A stretch of DNA of 64,000 bases, from NCBI GenBank assembly GCA_001600455.1, contig BCKC01000003.1, positions 4,820,754 through 4,884,753 on the forward strand. The letters are read 5' to 3'. This document shows positions 1 to 11,501 of this stretch, piece after piece. The translations under genes and the position numbers were made by a program. The stretch comes from Endocalyx cinctus (Eukaryota > Ascomycota > Sordariomycetes > Amphisphaeriales > Apiosporaceae). The notes under the pieces are model-generated. The model was not told the origin of the DNA. It saw only the letters and a program-made list of their open reading frames with translations, and made no database searches. Every line of letters begins with the position of its first letter. Within the stretch, counting starts at the first letter, position 1.

Positions 1-1772
1 ATCAACCGTCACTTTCAGGATCTTCTCCACGCCTCTCTCCCGTAGCCAACGCAAGAAGTACAACTGGTCCGTGCTTATTTGCCTTCCTCGTTCTTGCTGG
101 GAATTGATATTGACCCTACAGAGAGTGACGTGGCGGAGTACTGCGTTGTACTCGTACATCCGGAAGAAATTGTCAATTATTTTCTTTGGTATTGTCCCGT
201 AACCTTCTTTCTTCCCAGTATCGAGCGTAAAGTAATATTCTGTGCCTTTTCATTAGCCAAAATGTCCGCGTACCGTAGATGGGTGGTTACATGCTCAGTT
301 TCTGCTTGCCAAAGAAAGCTTCGAGCACATCCTCGTCAGTTACCGTTCCGTCAGAGCCGTTTTCCTCGCCACCGACAAACTCCCTTCGCCACGGCTGAAG
401 ATCATCATCAAGCGTGTATCGCAAAAATCGTAAACCTAGCTCCTTGAGAAGTTCTCTGCTCGCCGCGTCCGCATCCTTCACGGTAGCTGGAGTGATTTCG
501 GAAACGTTGGTTCTACCAGGGGTAGTGGCTCTATTATATTGATCGTGGTGCTGCCGATTCGCATTATCGGCCACGTTGCTCTTTTCGTCAGTGATTCCAG
601 AACGGCCGGGTTTACTATCCTTAATCACGTCGTCAAGCATAGAATCATTCTCTGCGAAGCGGGGTGAGTATGCAGTATATATAATTAAAACAAGATAAAC
701 TACACCCACCTATGGAAGTCAGAATATCTTTATTGTGCTTTCTTGGATAAACGTCATGGTTGGTTTGCTTCTGAGATGATTTGGGTTTCAGCAAGAACGA
801 CGGTTGGCTAGCGACCTTTTTTATTTCCATCTTGCCTTGAGAATGAACCGGACGAGAGACCCCATCCTTCGCGTTTTCTATGTTTTGCGATAAAGCTCCG
901 CCATTTACACTTCTCTCCTTGATATGCACGCCGACATGACGATGCCATTGCTCTTGGGTGAACCGGTGCCACCCATACACCGACGCCGTATTCGGTAGCC
1001 TCTGTCCATTTCTCGGCAGGGCAAATACTGTTCCCTTTGCCACGCGGTCTCGGATGGCCTCTTCGCACTTGTCAAGAAGAAGTCGTACCAGCTCAAGCTG
1101 TCTTTCGCGGTCGTACAGCGTAAGCTGGTAATCTACCGTTCGCTGTATCGGACTAGCCTCGTTATCGTTATTTCCTCTTAGCATCCCGCTTGTCGCTAAA
1201 TTGACTAAATCTTTTAACGATTCCATGGGGATCGGTAATGGTCCCTGTTTATAGGGCCGAGAAAACCTGAAGTTGAAGGCTGCTTGGATGCACTTTGCCC
1301 CGTGCTCTTCGGGGTCGTCGACGGCATTCGGGTCTTCCTCCTTAAGAACTTCGGAGACTTCTTTTCCGAGGCTATGAAGCGTCTCTCCTCTGCTTTTCAT
1401 GAAGTTGATGATGCTTCTTACGACCTCCCCTTTCTTGGCAGTCTTTGACGAATCATGATCGACGTTTATTCTGATGAGTTCGGTCAAAAAGTTGTCGTCT
1501 TGGCCATTGTACGGCGTCAGAATGGCCTGAGGATCATTGGAGAGTATGATTTCTAGCAGCTCGACGGGTAACTCCGGGAAAACCGTGTTGTTGTATAAGA
1601 TGTCATGTAGAAGATGCGGTATAGAGATGTTACCTCCGTATTCGTCCAATCTACTCTCAGCTGTCTCAATCCAATTTTTGCACTCGTCGTTTTTGTAAGT
1701 TTTTACATGATCGCGCAAGAATTCTACATAGGTTTCAGCATTCTTATATGATTCGTCATTCATATCTTCCAT
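1..1772 (-). CDS. Large intracellular protein, 3' end outside window; possibly the N-terminal part of a fungal subtilase-like protein
   Basis: Partial gene; 550 residues are visible. Exons are 1772-710, 651-310 and 245 to beyond position 1. Intron 1 (709-652) is GT-AG and keeps frame. Intron 2 (309-246) fits best as a GC-AG intron, because only that junction joins the frame ending DEDVLEAFFG to the open frame beginning TEYYFTLDTG; a GT donor at 290 would break the frame. The first 350 residues are acidic, helical and without recognisable motifs. The segment nearest the window edge contains LRWLRERGVEKILKVTVD. From memory, such a stretch precedes a peptidase S8 domain in large fungal proteins found near NLR genes, but no catalytic Asp, His or Ser is in view. 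The function is therefore an inference. The gene is divergent from the next one and lies near an NLR-like gene. Existence of the gene is likely; family assignment is weak. Confidence 0.6.
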
Positions 1773-2459
1773 GTTGAGCTCAAAATCATTAATTAGCTAT
1801 TAGCGTAGGTCGGATGAAATAAAATTACCCAGGTGGTTTGGTGGAGCAAGATGTTTTGAGGAAAAGTTGACGAAGAGCGGTTGACAGAAATTGACTACAG
1901 AATCGCCGTTCTGAGAAGAAGGTGTGTGTTTATGAATCACCGTAAAGAAAGTTGTGAATGAACCTAATATACTAGGTAATTAGATGTACGTACTCCATAT
2001 CCATGGATATTTATTTATACACCTTCTCACTTCTTTTTCACGCCATAATCACGGTAATGCGACATTATTTCATGTTCATGCAGGCTATTTTGGCCCCCAA
2101 CGACATTGCATGGGAGTCAAATTTTCCTCGGGGGTTTTAGATAGGCATTGCCTTGGCGGAATACTACACTATTGAAATATCTGTCAGCATCAAAGAGCGG
2201 CTTACCTGCTCCTTAAAGTATGGTATCCATCGCTAGATCGGGCCTGTCAGCTATTCCGTCAGCGGGTTTTTCGTATTTCGTGTATATATATATATATATA
2301 TATATATCGTACAGATGATCCTCCATGCAAAAGTTTAGTAGTCCACAGTGACATCAAGTAATTTCTCAGAACTGCAAGCTTTCTCTAACACATTGCTTTA
2401 GTGAGAAGGAATTTGGATGCAATATTGGATTTAATTGACATATTACGGTACATCCTCTG
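1773..2459. other. Divergent intergenic region with a TA microsatellite
   Basis: This is the shared 5' region of two divergent genes. It holds an uninterrupted TA run at about 2283-2307. No coding signal or RNA gene was seen. Confidence 0.6.
2283..2307. repeat. (TA)n microsatellite
   Basis: About 12 perfect TA units, lying about 150 bp before the ATG at 2460. It may be polymorphic in length between strains. Confidence 0.9.
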
Positions 2460-3329
2460 ATGGATAATGTTATTGAGACCGTCAGCTGGGATGACAACTC
2501 CCTTCCTACTCTCGACATTCCGCTGGACATAGTGTCAGACGACAATGCTGGCTTTCGCTTTAATTCAGATAAGCAATATGTACCAAGAGATACGGCCGTG
2601 TTGACCCGATGTGAGGTAGTTGACAGTGTGCATGGTTTCATTTCACCTGATGACGAATCTCAAGCCACCTTGCTTGCAATTGAATTTCAGCTTGATCGCA
2701 ACAAAGCGTCACGGATGATTCATGAGGCCGTCATAAGCTTGATCTTGGACCCAAAAGTCAAAGTCGCGAAAGGGGGCTTGTCGCCGAACGGGAAGATATC
2801 GCTAGATGAGCAGCTCTTGACTTTAGAGAGAAGTAGCGAGCTGCATCTCACGGGAGGAGTGAGCTACGGCGCTACTCTTGAGACAGGAGGTGGCTACTCC
2901 AGATCGAAGAAATTGGATACTGCTGAGTACGCGAGCGTCAACGGATGGACGACTTATTGGCCACGCCCTGTGCACAACGATCCAAAGCCGCATAACTGCG
3001 TAAAGTGGTCATTATTCGAGAACCCGGCCAAGAAGAACGGCGTACCCTGTCATTTCAGGGCTGCCGTGCTACTTTCGAGACAGGACACTACACCTTTTCA
3101 GATCCGGGTCGAAATTAATAGCAAGGCTGATTTCCGAACGGAAATGGAAGATTTCACGGTCAGGATGCTCAAAGGTCGCACTGCCATGGGATGTCTGAAC
3201 ATTGACCCGCTGGATCCTTCAACGCACAATATTAAGCAATACGATCTTACTAATCTCAGAGCGGGGTTAGAAGGTATCTCCAGGGTCTCATTGGGTACCC
3301 TACAGAAGGAGTCGTACTCGACCGCATAA
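2460..3329 (+). CDS. Uncharacterised fungal protein, 289 aa
   Basis: Single-exon gene starting at the ATG at 2460; no splice signals interrupt the frame. There is no signal peptide or membrane segment. The middle carries ATLLAIEFQLD and the second half carries VKWSLFENPAKKNGVP followed by FRAAVLLSRQ. I recall a widespread, unnamed fungal family with the pattern ATLIVFDF ... W-x-L-x-E-N ... G-V/I-P ... R-x-A-V/I-L-L-x-R, and this protein matches that plan. No enzymatic motif is visible, so I give no function. It sits between the partial large gene and the NLR-like gene. Such small proteins are common near allorecognition-type loci, but a functional link here is only an inference. Confidence 0.75.
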   Translation: MDNVIETVSWDDNSLPTLDIPLDIVSDDNAGFRFNSDKQYVPRDTAVLTRCEVVDSVHGFISPDDESQATLLAIEFQLDRNKASRMIHEAVISLILDPKVKVAKGGLSPNGKISLDEQLLTLERSSELHLTGGVSYGATLETGGGYSRSKKLDTAEYASVNGWTTYWPRPVHNDPKPHNCVKWSLFENPAKKNGVPCHFRAAVLLSRQDTTPFQIRVEINSKADFRTEMEDFTVRMLKGRTAMGCLNIDPLDPSTHNIKQYDLTNLRAGLEGISRVSLGTLQKESYSTA

Positions 3330-3906
3330 TCTGCCCATCGCAGCTGACTCACGGTAATATGCGGAGTTTTCCTTGCTTTTATCACCAATACCATAGCAGT
3401 AACTTTATCTTCAGTGGGGTGACGTGGTATTCTATTATGCAGTCATCATTAGCTGTAGGCAGGCTGGTAGGAGGCTGGCAGGCAGTGCAGGCTGGGTATC
3501 AATTACTTTGTACATCTACCTCCAACCATGCAATATCGTATTTACCTGAGACCGTATTGAACATGTTCTAAAATTCCTTACCGTGATGCTTTTGAAATAA
3601 GATATCGTCCATGTTTTACCACCTACTCGTCTAGCCTTATTCTAGCATTTCAGAGTGATCTGCGCCCAAGAAAAAAAAATAGTTTGCAGATAGAATTACT
3701 TGTGCAACACCACCCCGCTCAATCTCCAATACCCTCTATTTACCACATTTCATTTTTAGCCCAAGCCTCTCTATGTCGCAAGTTTCTTACCACTCGAATC
3801 TTATTGTACCTTGTCTATCTATTGCGACGAAGGTACAAGAATGATGTCGGGCCAAATTTTAAATCGATATCCAGTCTTCTAATAATCGTCTACCATTCGT
3901 ACATCG
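3330..3906. other. Intergenic, no gene seen
   Basis: AT-rich spacer between two genes on the same strand. Open frames here are short and unlike proteins. It holds the promoter of the NLR-like gene. Confidence 0.5.
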
Positions 3907-6900
3907 ATGGATTTTACGGTGTTTTTAGGGGGGTCGGATCGGGAACCCCAAGTGGAGTAAGGCTTTCGAGTTCCCTCTATTCAGTACGAGTTATTAAATG
4001 ACTATTCGAGCACTATCAAATTATTTTCCTGACGCTCTTTCATTCCCAGTATTGTCACTGTCCATGGTCTCGGTCGCGCCGGGAAAGAACCATGGCAAGA
4101 CACAGACGAACGGCCCAAGTGGATGGAGCAAGACCTGCTCGGCAAATTCGACGTTCGTGTGATCATATTCAATTACGAAGAAGTGGAGAGTGACCTCGCC
4201 GCAGAGGTAAAGCGGAAGTTTATCTTAGTTGCCCAGCGTCTCCTTGACAGTCTTTTATCATGGCGGCAATCTGGCGAAGAGGCAAGATAAACCATCACCA
4301 ATACCAACAGTCAAGAGGCTCTATGCTAATATCGCTGACTCACAGTCCTGCCGTCCTTTGGCTTTTATTTCTCATGATATTGGAGGGATAATCATCAAAC
4401 AAGTAAGAAAACCCCACTTGTCCCCCTTTATTCCCATTCGTCTCAATTGAAAAGGGTTTCGCACCACACAATGAAAAGTCTGACAGCAACAAAGGCATTA
4501 CTTCTCGCCGCGAAGCAATACGAAAAGTACGAATCAATATTTCGGTCACTTTACGCCATGGTAAGATCCAGCTATACCTTTATGTATGACACGTCAATTA
4601 AAACGGTTAGGTTTTCGTCAACTGTCCGCATAGACCCGTCAGTTACGGTTCCCTATATGACAGTCTAGTTGCTCTTATTTTCAACACGAAAATATCCTCA
4701 CCAGGCATTCTCGAAACTGCCAAAGGTCTTACTTCGGCCATCGTCATGACGAACAATGAGTTTGCCGATAGTACTATTCATTTACACACTCGGGTCGCTA
4801 GTGTTTACTCCGAACATCCTGACCTCATGGAACGAGTAAGTCGGAGGGCCTGGTTCACGTCCTGATTTCTTGGTGATTCAAGTTTTCTGGTGCTCCAACT
4901 AATGAAACTCACTATAGGTCTTTGAAAAAGATACAGCTACTCTGGGGCTTGCATGTGAAACTACCATTTCTCTGCCAGGCGCACACACCACTCTCATCGT
5001 TGGGGAAGAAGGCATAAAAAGTTACAAAGCATTAAGAAATATTCTAGAACTTTCTAAACAAAGTAAGGCAATCAAATCAAATTCTGTACTGTTTTTTTTT
5101 TCTTTTCCCCCCTCCACACAAACTGGGTCATTTACTTCTCAAAAGCAGAGAAATGATAAAAACTAATACGTCCAGGTAAATACGATGTGGCCGTGTGGCC
5201 TGTCTCCAATAGTGTGGCAGGATTACGGTTGATAAAATCCTCATCTATCCCCCAACCACTTTTTCCCTCGAGTGAACAACAGAGCCTGAACAGTGTGCTA
5301 GAATTCAGTGATTTCGCAGAATGGTTACGACTAGAGAAGGATTCCCATAGAGCAAAATGGATTTCGACCACAGATACCCGTTCCGTGCCTGTCAACGGTT
5401 TCCATGGTTTACTACAGAAGCTCAATGAGGATCCAAGCTGCCCTATAACGATTATATTCACTTGCGACCTTTCAAACTACCGCAGTATTCCTCAAGATAA
5501 GGGGGAGAATGATATAGGCACCCGGGCTGTTTTAGCGACACTGCTCACCCAGGCAATATCATATATGCTCCCTCGTACTAATCCCGCGAAACGCCCGAAG
5601 GAAATTCTCGATTTACTCGAAGACTCCAGCAGAATTATATCGTATGCATCTCTTCTTAGCTTATTCAAGGAGGTCAATTTTTGGTTTCATGATAGCCATA
5701 TACAAACCATATGGGGATTATGGGACATACAGAAGCTCCCTCGTAAACAACAGGCTCTACTAGTACCTGGATTGATCGAATGTTTTGAATTCTCGGAGTT
5801 CAAACCACCAATTCTATTTATAAGCCAGGATGACTCCGGAAATAACCCCACTCATATTATGGATAAAGCCAACGTGCCATGCTTCAAGCACGTGCCAGCG
5901 TATTCGTCGCAGGAGGATCCTACCCACCCCGAGAGATTTAAAAAGCTTCATCCCTTACTCCAGAGACGCCCAGAAATGCGGGATCTGCTAGAAGAGGCGA
6001 TAAAAAAGAATGGCAATCCTCATTTCGCCAATATTATGGCACGCTGGGTGTATGCGGCCCTCGAGAATGGACTAGCAACAGAGGCAACCGGCCACAGGAT
6101 TACCTCGCTTATAAAAGAAGTCTGTTCCCGGCCAAGCAGGCTGTTTCAGGTTATAATTGACTCTCTTTCAGATGATCAGAGAACAGGAGCTCTCCAACTC
6201 CTACGTTGGGTCACATACTCCCTTCGACCACTGTCGCCCTTACAGCTTGCCGACGCCCTGTTTACTACGGGGACGGGAGAAATGAGCAAAGGTGTTTCTT
6301 ACGGAACAAAGACAAACGTGGAGAAAGATCATTTTTATTTCATATGCGAGATATTGCCGAAACTTCAGGAGCGGTTATTCGACATGATCGAAATTAGTTG
6401 TAACGAAGTTAGGCTGAGCCACCCCGCCATTTCGGAGCTCCTCTCCAGCCAGGATCTCGAGGCCTACACCCATCCCGGCGAAGCCAACCTACATATTTTA
6501 GAATGTCTACTTTCACATATTTTAGCTCAATCCCATTATCCTTCATCGAAAGTTGCAATGAAAGAGAGTTCAGAAACTCCCGCTTTCTTGCTCTTTTCAC
6601 AACCTTACAATCTAGCATGGTACGCTATCAATTACTGGCCGCAGCATTACAGAATTGCGACAGGATACCAGTCCACGGCACAACGAGCTGATGGCAGGTT
6701 GAAAGAGTTTTTGGAGAGCCAGAGAGATGCGATAAAATACTGGCTGCGTGTCACTGGTGGTCTGCATCCCCCATCAAGTCCTTCAGATGATCAAACTTCG
6801 ACAGAAAACTTGACTGTTTTGATACGGAGTGGCTTATACGACATGGAACAAGTTAAAGCCATATTCAACTTCCAACCCTGGGATGTTTATGTCGCCATTC

Positions 6901-9535
6901 TAGAGTCGATACAATGTGGCAATCTGGATTTATTAACCACCCTTTCCTTTGACTCTCTGAATCAACAGCAGATTGAACACACCCTCAGAAAAGCAGTGGA
7001 CGCACATTCTTCTACAGCGATAATGGAATATTTATTTGAGAAATTCCAGAGTCGCGGCCTTATTCCCGATTTTTTCATTACTCGACTTCTTGATGTCGGC
7101 GTTGCTAGCAAAAAAGCCCACAAAGCCCAGCAGCTATTCATCAGTGCCCATAAACACATTGCCCTACACGAGGCAGAATCAGCGCTAATAGACCCCGAAA
7201 AAAAGTTTTTGGAGATTGCAGCATTTAGCGCTTGCCGTATAGGAGATCCAGCTCAAGTCAAAGCTATTCTTCATATCAAAAATTTCGAGCAGCATTACTC
7301 AAGCCTTCTCTTACAAGCATGTGGAAATGGTAATCACATGGCATTAAGAGTCCTGCTTGAAGAGATCGACTCTGAGAATGGCGAATACAGCGCCGAGTTA
7401 CAGGAGAGACTACGTGTAACGCTCATTCAATCAGTGAATAGGGGTTTTGTAAAATGTGCCTCAGCTATTCTAGAGCACTACGATCCGAGTAGTCATCAGG
7501 AAGAGTTGCGGAAAATCTGCATGAATGCATTAGCCTTAATCACCAAGCCTCGGCGAGAGATATGTCATCTTCTATTCAAGACAGGAATCAGTTTTGAGGA
7601 AGAGAGAGTGCCGGAGCTTTTCCTAATAGCAATCGATAATGGAAGGCTTGACCTAGTTGAGCTGATACGCGATCATTGCGGCGGAGTCAACTCCGTAGAC
7701 TCGACTGGAAGAACGCCCCTTTACATGGCTGCGTTCCGCGGTCATCTCGATATCGTAGAATATTTGCTGAGAGAAGGTGCGGATATTGATGCCAGAACTA
7801 ATCTAGGATACACGCCGGTCTACATAGCGTGTGTCGAGAATCATCCTCGAGTTGTCTCATTGTTACTGTCTCAAGGAGCAAACGTTACTCTTGCTTCAAA
7901 AGATACTAACTGGTCTCCTCTTGAAGCCTCGTACGATCTTCCCGAAGTGTTGAGGATGATAGTGACCATGGCATCGCCATCACCGGACTATAAGAGAGTT
8001 ACCCAAGGCAATACACGCCGTACTGCGCTTTGGCTGGCAGTACTGGACAAGCAAATTGAGAGCGTTCGTCTTCTCTTAGATCACGGCGACCCAGATGTCG
8101 AGTTCGCACCAACGAGCATACATGACTCTACCAAAGTTGGCCACTGCCCTCTTTTCCTCGCAGTGTTGAATAAATCTGACGAAATTGTACGTTTACTGTT
8201 GGAAAAGGGTGCCAATCCCAATCGTCTTACCGGAAACGGAACCTCCATCCTTCAGCATGCCCATAAGGAGACAACCATGGCAATCTTACTCGAGTATAAC
8301 CCCAACCTGGAAATGGTCGACCCCTATGGTCTATCTGTTATCAATCGCAGAGCACGATGGTCCACGGACGCGGACTCGCAAGTGCCCATCCTCCGCCGCC
8401 TAGCTAACGCAGGGGCCAATCTTGAGTCACAAGACAACGACGGCGATACCCCGCTTTCCAATGCTGTCATTAGCCTAGATGTTGATAGCAGCCGGTGCCT
8501 CGTATCTAAAGGGGCGCAGATTAATACCTTGAAACCTAAATGGGGTGGTCCCATACACAGGGCAGCTAGAAGTGATAGTCCTGAAATGCTCAAAATGCTC
8601 ATGCAAATGGGAGGAGACCCACATAGAGAGCACAATATGGTCGGCTCGCCGCTACAGGCTGCCTGTGTCGGAGGGCGAGACAGGGAGATGGCAGAGTACC
8701 TTATAAGAGATCTAGGGGTCGAAATTAATACGGTGGGAAGCGTTACTCGTACGGCCCTCGGCGAGGCTTGTCTCAACGGTAGCTTGGCACTCGTAAGTTA
8801 TCTCCTCGACAACGGGGCAAACATAACGGCGGTAGGCCGCACTGGAATGCCCACCGCATTTAATCTCTGTAATCGACTGGTTGATGGGGTACAAATTCTT
8901 GAAGAACTCTTATCTCGTGACGTTCAAATATGGGCCATGAGAGATGTACTCGGAAGGAACATTCTCCACGCGGCGGTGATGGGCGGCAGCAAGGAGCTGG
9001 TCGAGAGAATTCTAGACGTCCAACCAGATCTGATGAATGGCAAGGACAAGGAAGGGTGGACGACACTGCATTGGGCAGCTAGGCCGTCACGCCTCGAAGA
9101 TCAAAACGGAACCTATTCTTGGCCGGTTGCCGACGTGCGGAAAGAGATAATAGAGCTTCTAGTGCGGAGAAAATGCCCGGGAATGGAAGAGAGGGTGATC
9201 ATTAACGGGAAGGGCTGGACGCCGGGAGATCTAGCGAGCCAGCAGGGGGCCCCGGAAAGCGTTCTTGAAGTATTCTCCGCCGTGAGATCGGACGAAGAGG
9301 AACGCGCGAATGAGGAAATGAAGGGTTGGGATTGCGATTGCTGTCGTGCGGTAAGGACTCCCACTCCAGAGTTATTTCGATTTTTGGCTAATTTATTACT
9401 TATTAGGAGATTAAAGGAGTTTTGTATCGATGTAAAGCAGACTTATGCTATGGGAATTTTGGCCTTTGCTTTAGATGTATCTCATATAGAGAGGTGTGCC
9501 ACGATCCTGAGCACGAGTTTGAAGAAGTTACATAA
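3907..9535 (+). CDS. NLR-like protein: degenerate alpha/beta-hydrolase, NACHT-like region, ankyrin repeats, ZZ zinc finger (1682 aa)
   Basis: Nine exons reconstructed: 3907-3956, 4050-4206, 4237-4281, 4346-4402, 4495-4560, 4611-4835, 4918-5062, 5176-9350 and 9407-9535. All junctions are in frame, and intron 3 (4282-4345) is GC-AG. Residues 1-250 form an alpha/beta-hydrolase-type domain (DIVTVHGLG near the N-terminus). Its nucleophile elbow reads ISHDIGG, with Asp where GHSxGG hydrolases have Ser. Residues about 285-610 align in layout to NACHT NTPases (FAEWLRLEKDSHRAKWI, later LRWVTYSLRPLSPLQLADAL), but the G-x-x-x-x-G-K-S/T P-loop is absent. Residues about 920-1560 are ankyrin repeats, for example TGRTPLYMAAFRGHLDIVEY. 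The last 50 residues are a ZZ finger with C-x2-C pairs ending H-x3-H, which appears only when the 9351-9406 intron is removed. By domain plan it is a cytosolic NLR-type sensor or scaffold; ligand and output are unknown. The first exon is the least certain. Confidence 0.85.
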
Positions 9536-9995
9536 CTATTATAAATGTCTATTTAATCTTGGGATCACTCGTCTCCGTTATTATTTTGTGCCACTAACTT
9601 ACTGGGACATCCACATGCTATCACGATATTTCTCCAGCGGACGGGCGTTACACCATATCGTGTTCTGATTTTCATTAAACTTTCTATCGAAAAGAATAAC
9701 CACGACGACGGATTGGCTAGTTAACGAAGCCTAGTCAACTAAATTATTTCGTGATCATCTCTAAGAAACCATTAAGCAATCCCCGAGCTCGATGAGTAGA
9801 TCCTGAAGATGGCCTAAGAAGCGTATGAGTGAAGGAGCGAGAGCCGCCGCAATGTAATATAATATAACATAACGATGCTAACTAATTGAAACGAGACACC
9901 GTTTTTTATCATTCTATATACCCTCGATTCAATCAATCAATTTACCTTTTTCATAAATACAGTTTCCTCCGACTCCTCATCACGTAAATCTAACC
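9536..9995. other. Convergent intergenic region
   Basis: AT-rich 3' flanks of two converging genes. A longer open frame runs on to 9668 but reads through the last intron of the NLR-like gene. No further gene was seen. Confidence 0.6.
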
Positions 9996-11501
9996 TCACA
10001 GCTTCGAAAACACCGTAGCGGCAGCCCCGCCCATCTCCACCAGCGTACTCTTATTCCTCACCCAAGCCTCGAGTCCCCTCCGCCCGTTCTCCACTCCCAA
10101 CCCGCTCTGCTTCCAGCCGCCCACGGCCATCTCGGCCGGGGACTCGCCCCAGGTGTTGATCCAGGTGATGCCGGCCTCGAGCTGGGAGATGACCGTGTGG
10201 CAAGCGTCGACGTCCCTGCCCACGACGCCCGCGGCGAGGCCGAGGTCGGTCGCGTTGGCGCGTCGCACCGCCTCGTCGACCGCGTCGTACGGGAGGATGG
10301 CCATGACGGGGCCGAAGATCTCCTCGCGCGCGATCACCATGTCGTCGGTGCAGTCGGTAAACACGGTCGGCTTGACCCAGAATCCCGTCCTCAGGTCGGC
10401 CGCCAAGTTCTCGGGCGGCTCGGGGCCTCCGCACAGCAGCGTCGCCTTGTCCTCCTCGACGCCGCGGCGGATATAGCTCAGGACCTTGTCGAGGTGGGGC
10501 TTGCTGTTGAGCGGGCCCAGGTTCGTGCTCGCGTCGGCGAGGTCGCCGGCGCGCACGTACGGCATCTTGGCGAGGAGGGCGGCCTCGAAGTCCTGCTTCA
10601 TGGCGCGCGGCACGAAGACGCGGGTGCCGTTGGTGCAGACCTGACCGGAAGAGAAAAAGTTGGCCATCATGGCGACGTCGACGGCCTGCTCGACGTCGGC
10701 GTCCGGGAGGACGACGAGGGGGCTCTTGCCGCCGAGCTCCATCGTCACGTACTTCATGCCGCCGGCGGCCGAGGCGGCCACTTTTTTTCCCGTGCTCACC
10801 TGGCCGGTGAAGCTGACTTTCGCGACGGCCGGGTGCGCCGTCAGGTACGCGCCCACGTCGCCGGCGCCGTACACGACGTTGAAGACGCCTTCGGGAAGGC
10901 CGGCCTCGCGGTACAGGCTGGCGAGGTACTCGGCGTGCAGCGGGGTGAACTCGCTGGGCTTGTAGACCATGCAGTTGCCGGCGGCGAGGCAGGGCGCCGA
11001 CTTCCACAGGGCGATCTGGATCGGGTAGTTCCAGGCGCCGATGCCGACGCACACGCCCAGCGGGTCCTTGGACGTGTACACCATGGCCGACGACCTCAGG
11101 CGGAAAGACTCGCCGTTGAGACCGCCGCTCGCCACGAGGTTGGCGAAGTACTCGAGCACGTCGGCGCCGGTGACGATATCTACCGTCGACGTTTCCGAGT
11201 ACGGCTTCCCGGTATCGAGGGTCTCTACTCGGGCGAGAGCGTCATTGCGCTCGCGTAGAAGAGCAACGGCACGCTGCAGAATCCTGGCCCTCTCTATAGG
11301 TGGCGTGGTTGACCAGGAAGGAAAGGCTTCTTGAGCAGACTTCACGGCTGCATCAATAGAGCTATGCGAAGATATGTGGATTTTGCATAACGATTTGCCA
11401 TTGGATGGGTCGATGGACTCGAAAGATCCTGTCGAACCCGAGGACAGCTGCTGCGGCTTACCGGCGTAGTAAGTATAACGATCCCCCTCGGTCTGAGCCA
11501 T
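9996..11501 (-). CDS. Betaine-aldehyde dehydrogenase, 501 aa
   Basis: Oxidises betaine aldehyde to glycine betaine with NAD(P)+, the second step from choline. It is a single-exon gene. The true start is the ATG at 11501 ([12 protein letters not shown]); the frame reaches 11516 only through a TTG. Aldehyde-dehydrogenase landmarks are in order: [17 protein letters not shown] for cofactor binding, [10 protein letters not shown], the catalytic Glu in [10 protein letters not shown], the catalytic Cys in [13 protein letters not shown], and EEIFGPVM. Length is typical of the family. No targeting peptide is evident, so the cytosol is likely. The adjacent divergent choline oxidase supports this substrate over other aldehydes. 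The GC-rich sequence creates a long spurious antisense frame. Confidence 0.93.
   Translation of the reverse strand: MAQTEGDRYTYYAGKPQQLSSGSTGSFESIDPSNGKSLCKIHISSHSSIDAAVKSAQEAFPSWSTTPPIERARILQRAVALLRERNDALARVETLDTGKPYSETSTVDIVTGADVLEYFANLVASGGLNGESFRLRSSAMVYTSKDPLGVCVGIGAWNYPIQIALWKSAPCLAAGNCMVYKPSEFTPLHAEYLASLYREAGLPEGVFNVVYGAGDVGAYLTAHPAVAKVSFTGQVSTGKKVAASAAGGMKYVTMELGGKSPLVVLPDADVEQAVDVAMMANFFSSGQVCTNGTRVFVPRAMKQDFEAALLAKMPYVRAGDLADASTNLGPLNSKPHLDKVLSYIRRGVEEDKATLLCGGPEPPENLAADLRTGFWVKPTVFTDCTDDMVIAREEIFGPVMAILPYDAVDEAVRRANATDLGLAAGVVGRDVDACHTVISQLEAGITWINTWGESPAEMAVGGWKQSGLGVENGRRGLEAWVRNKSTLVEMGGAAATVFSKL

Noticed and set aside
9407..9668. Extension of the NLR-like open frame to 9668
   Set aside because: The reading crosses a consensus intron (GTAAGG ... 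CTAATTTATTACTTATTAG); the spliced frame gives a complete ZZ finger and stops at 9535.
10051..11258. Long open frames overlapping betaine-aldehyde dehydrogenase, on the same strand in another frame and on the opposite strand (up to 353 aa)
   Set aside because: They are Arg/Gly/Ala-rich shadows caused by GC-rich third positions of the real gene and have no domain motifs.
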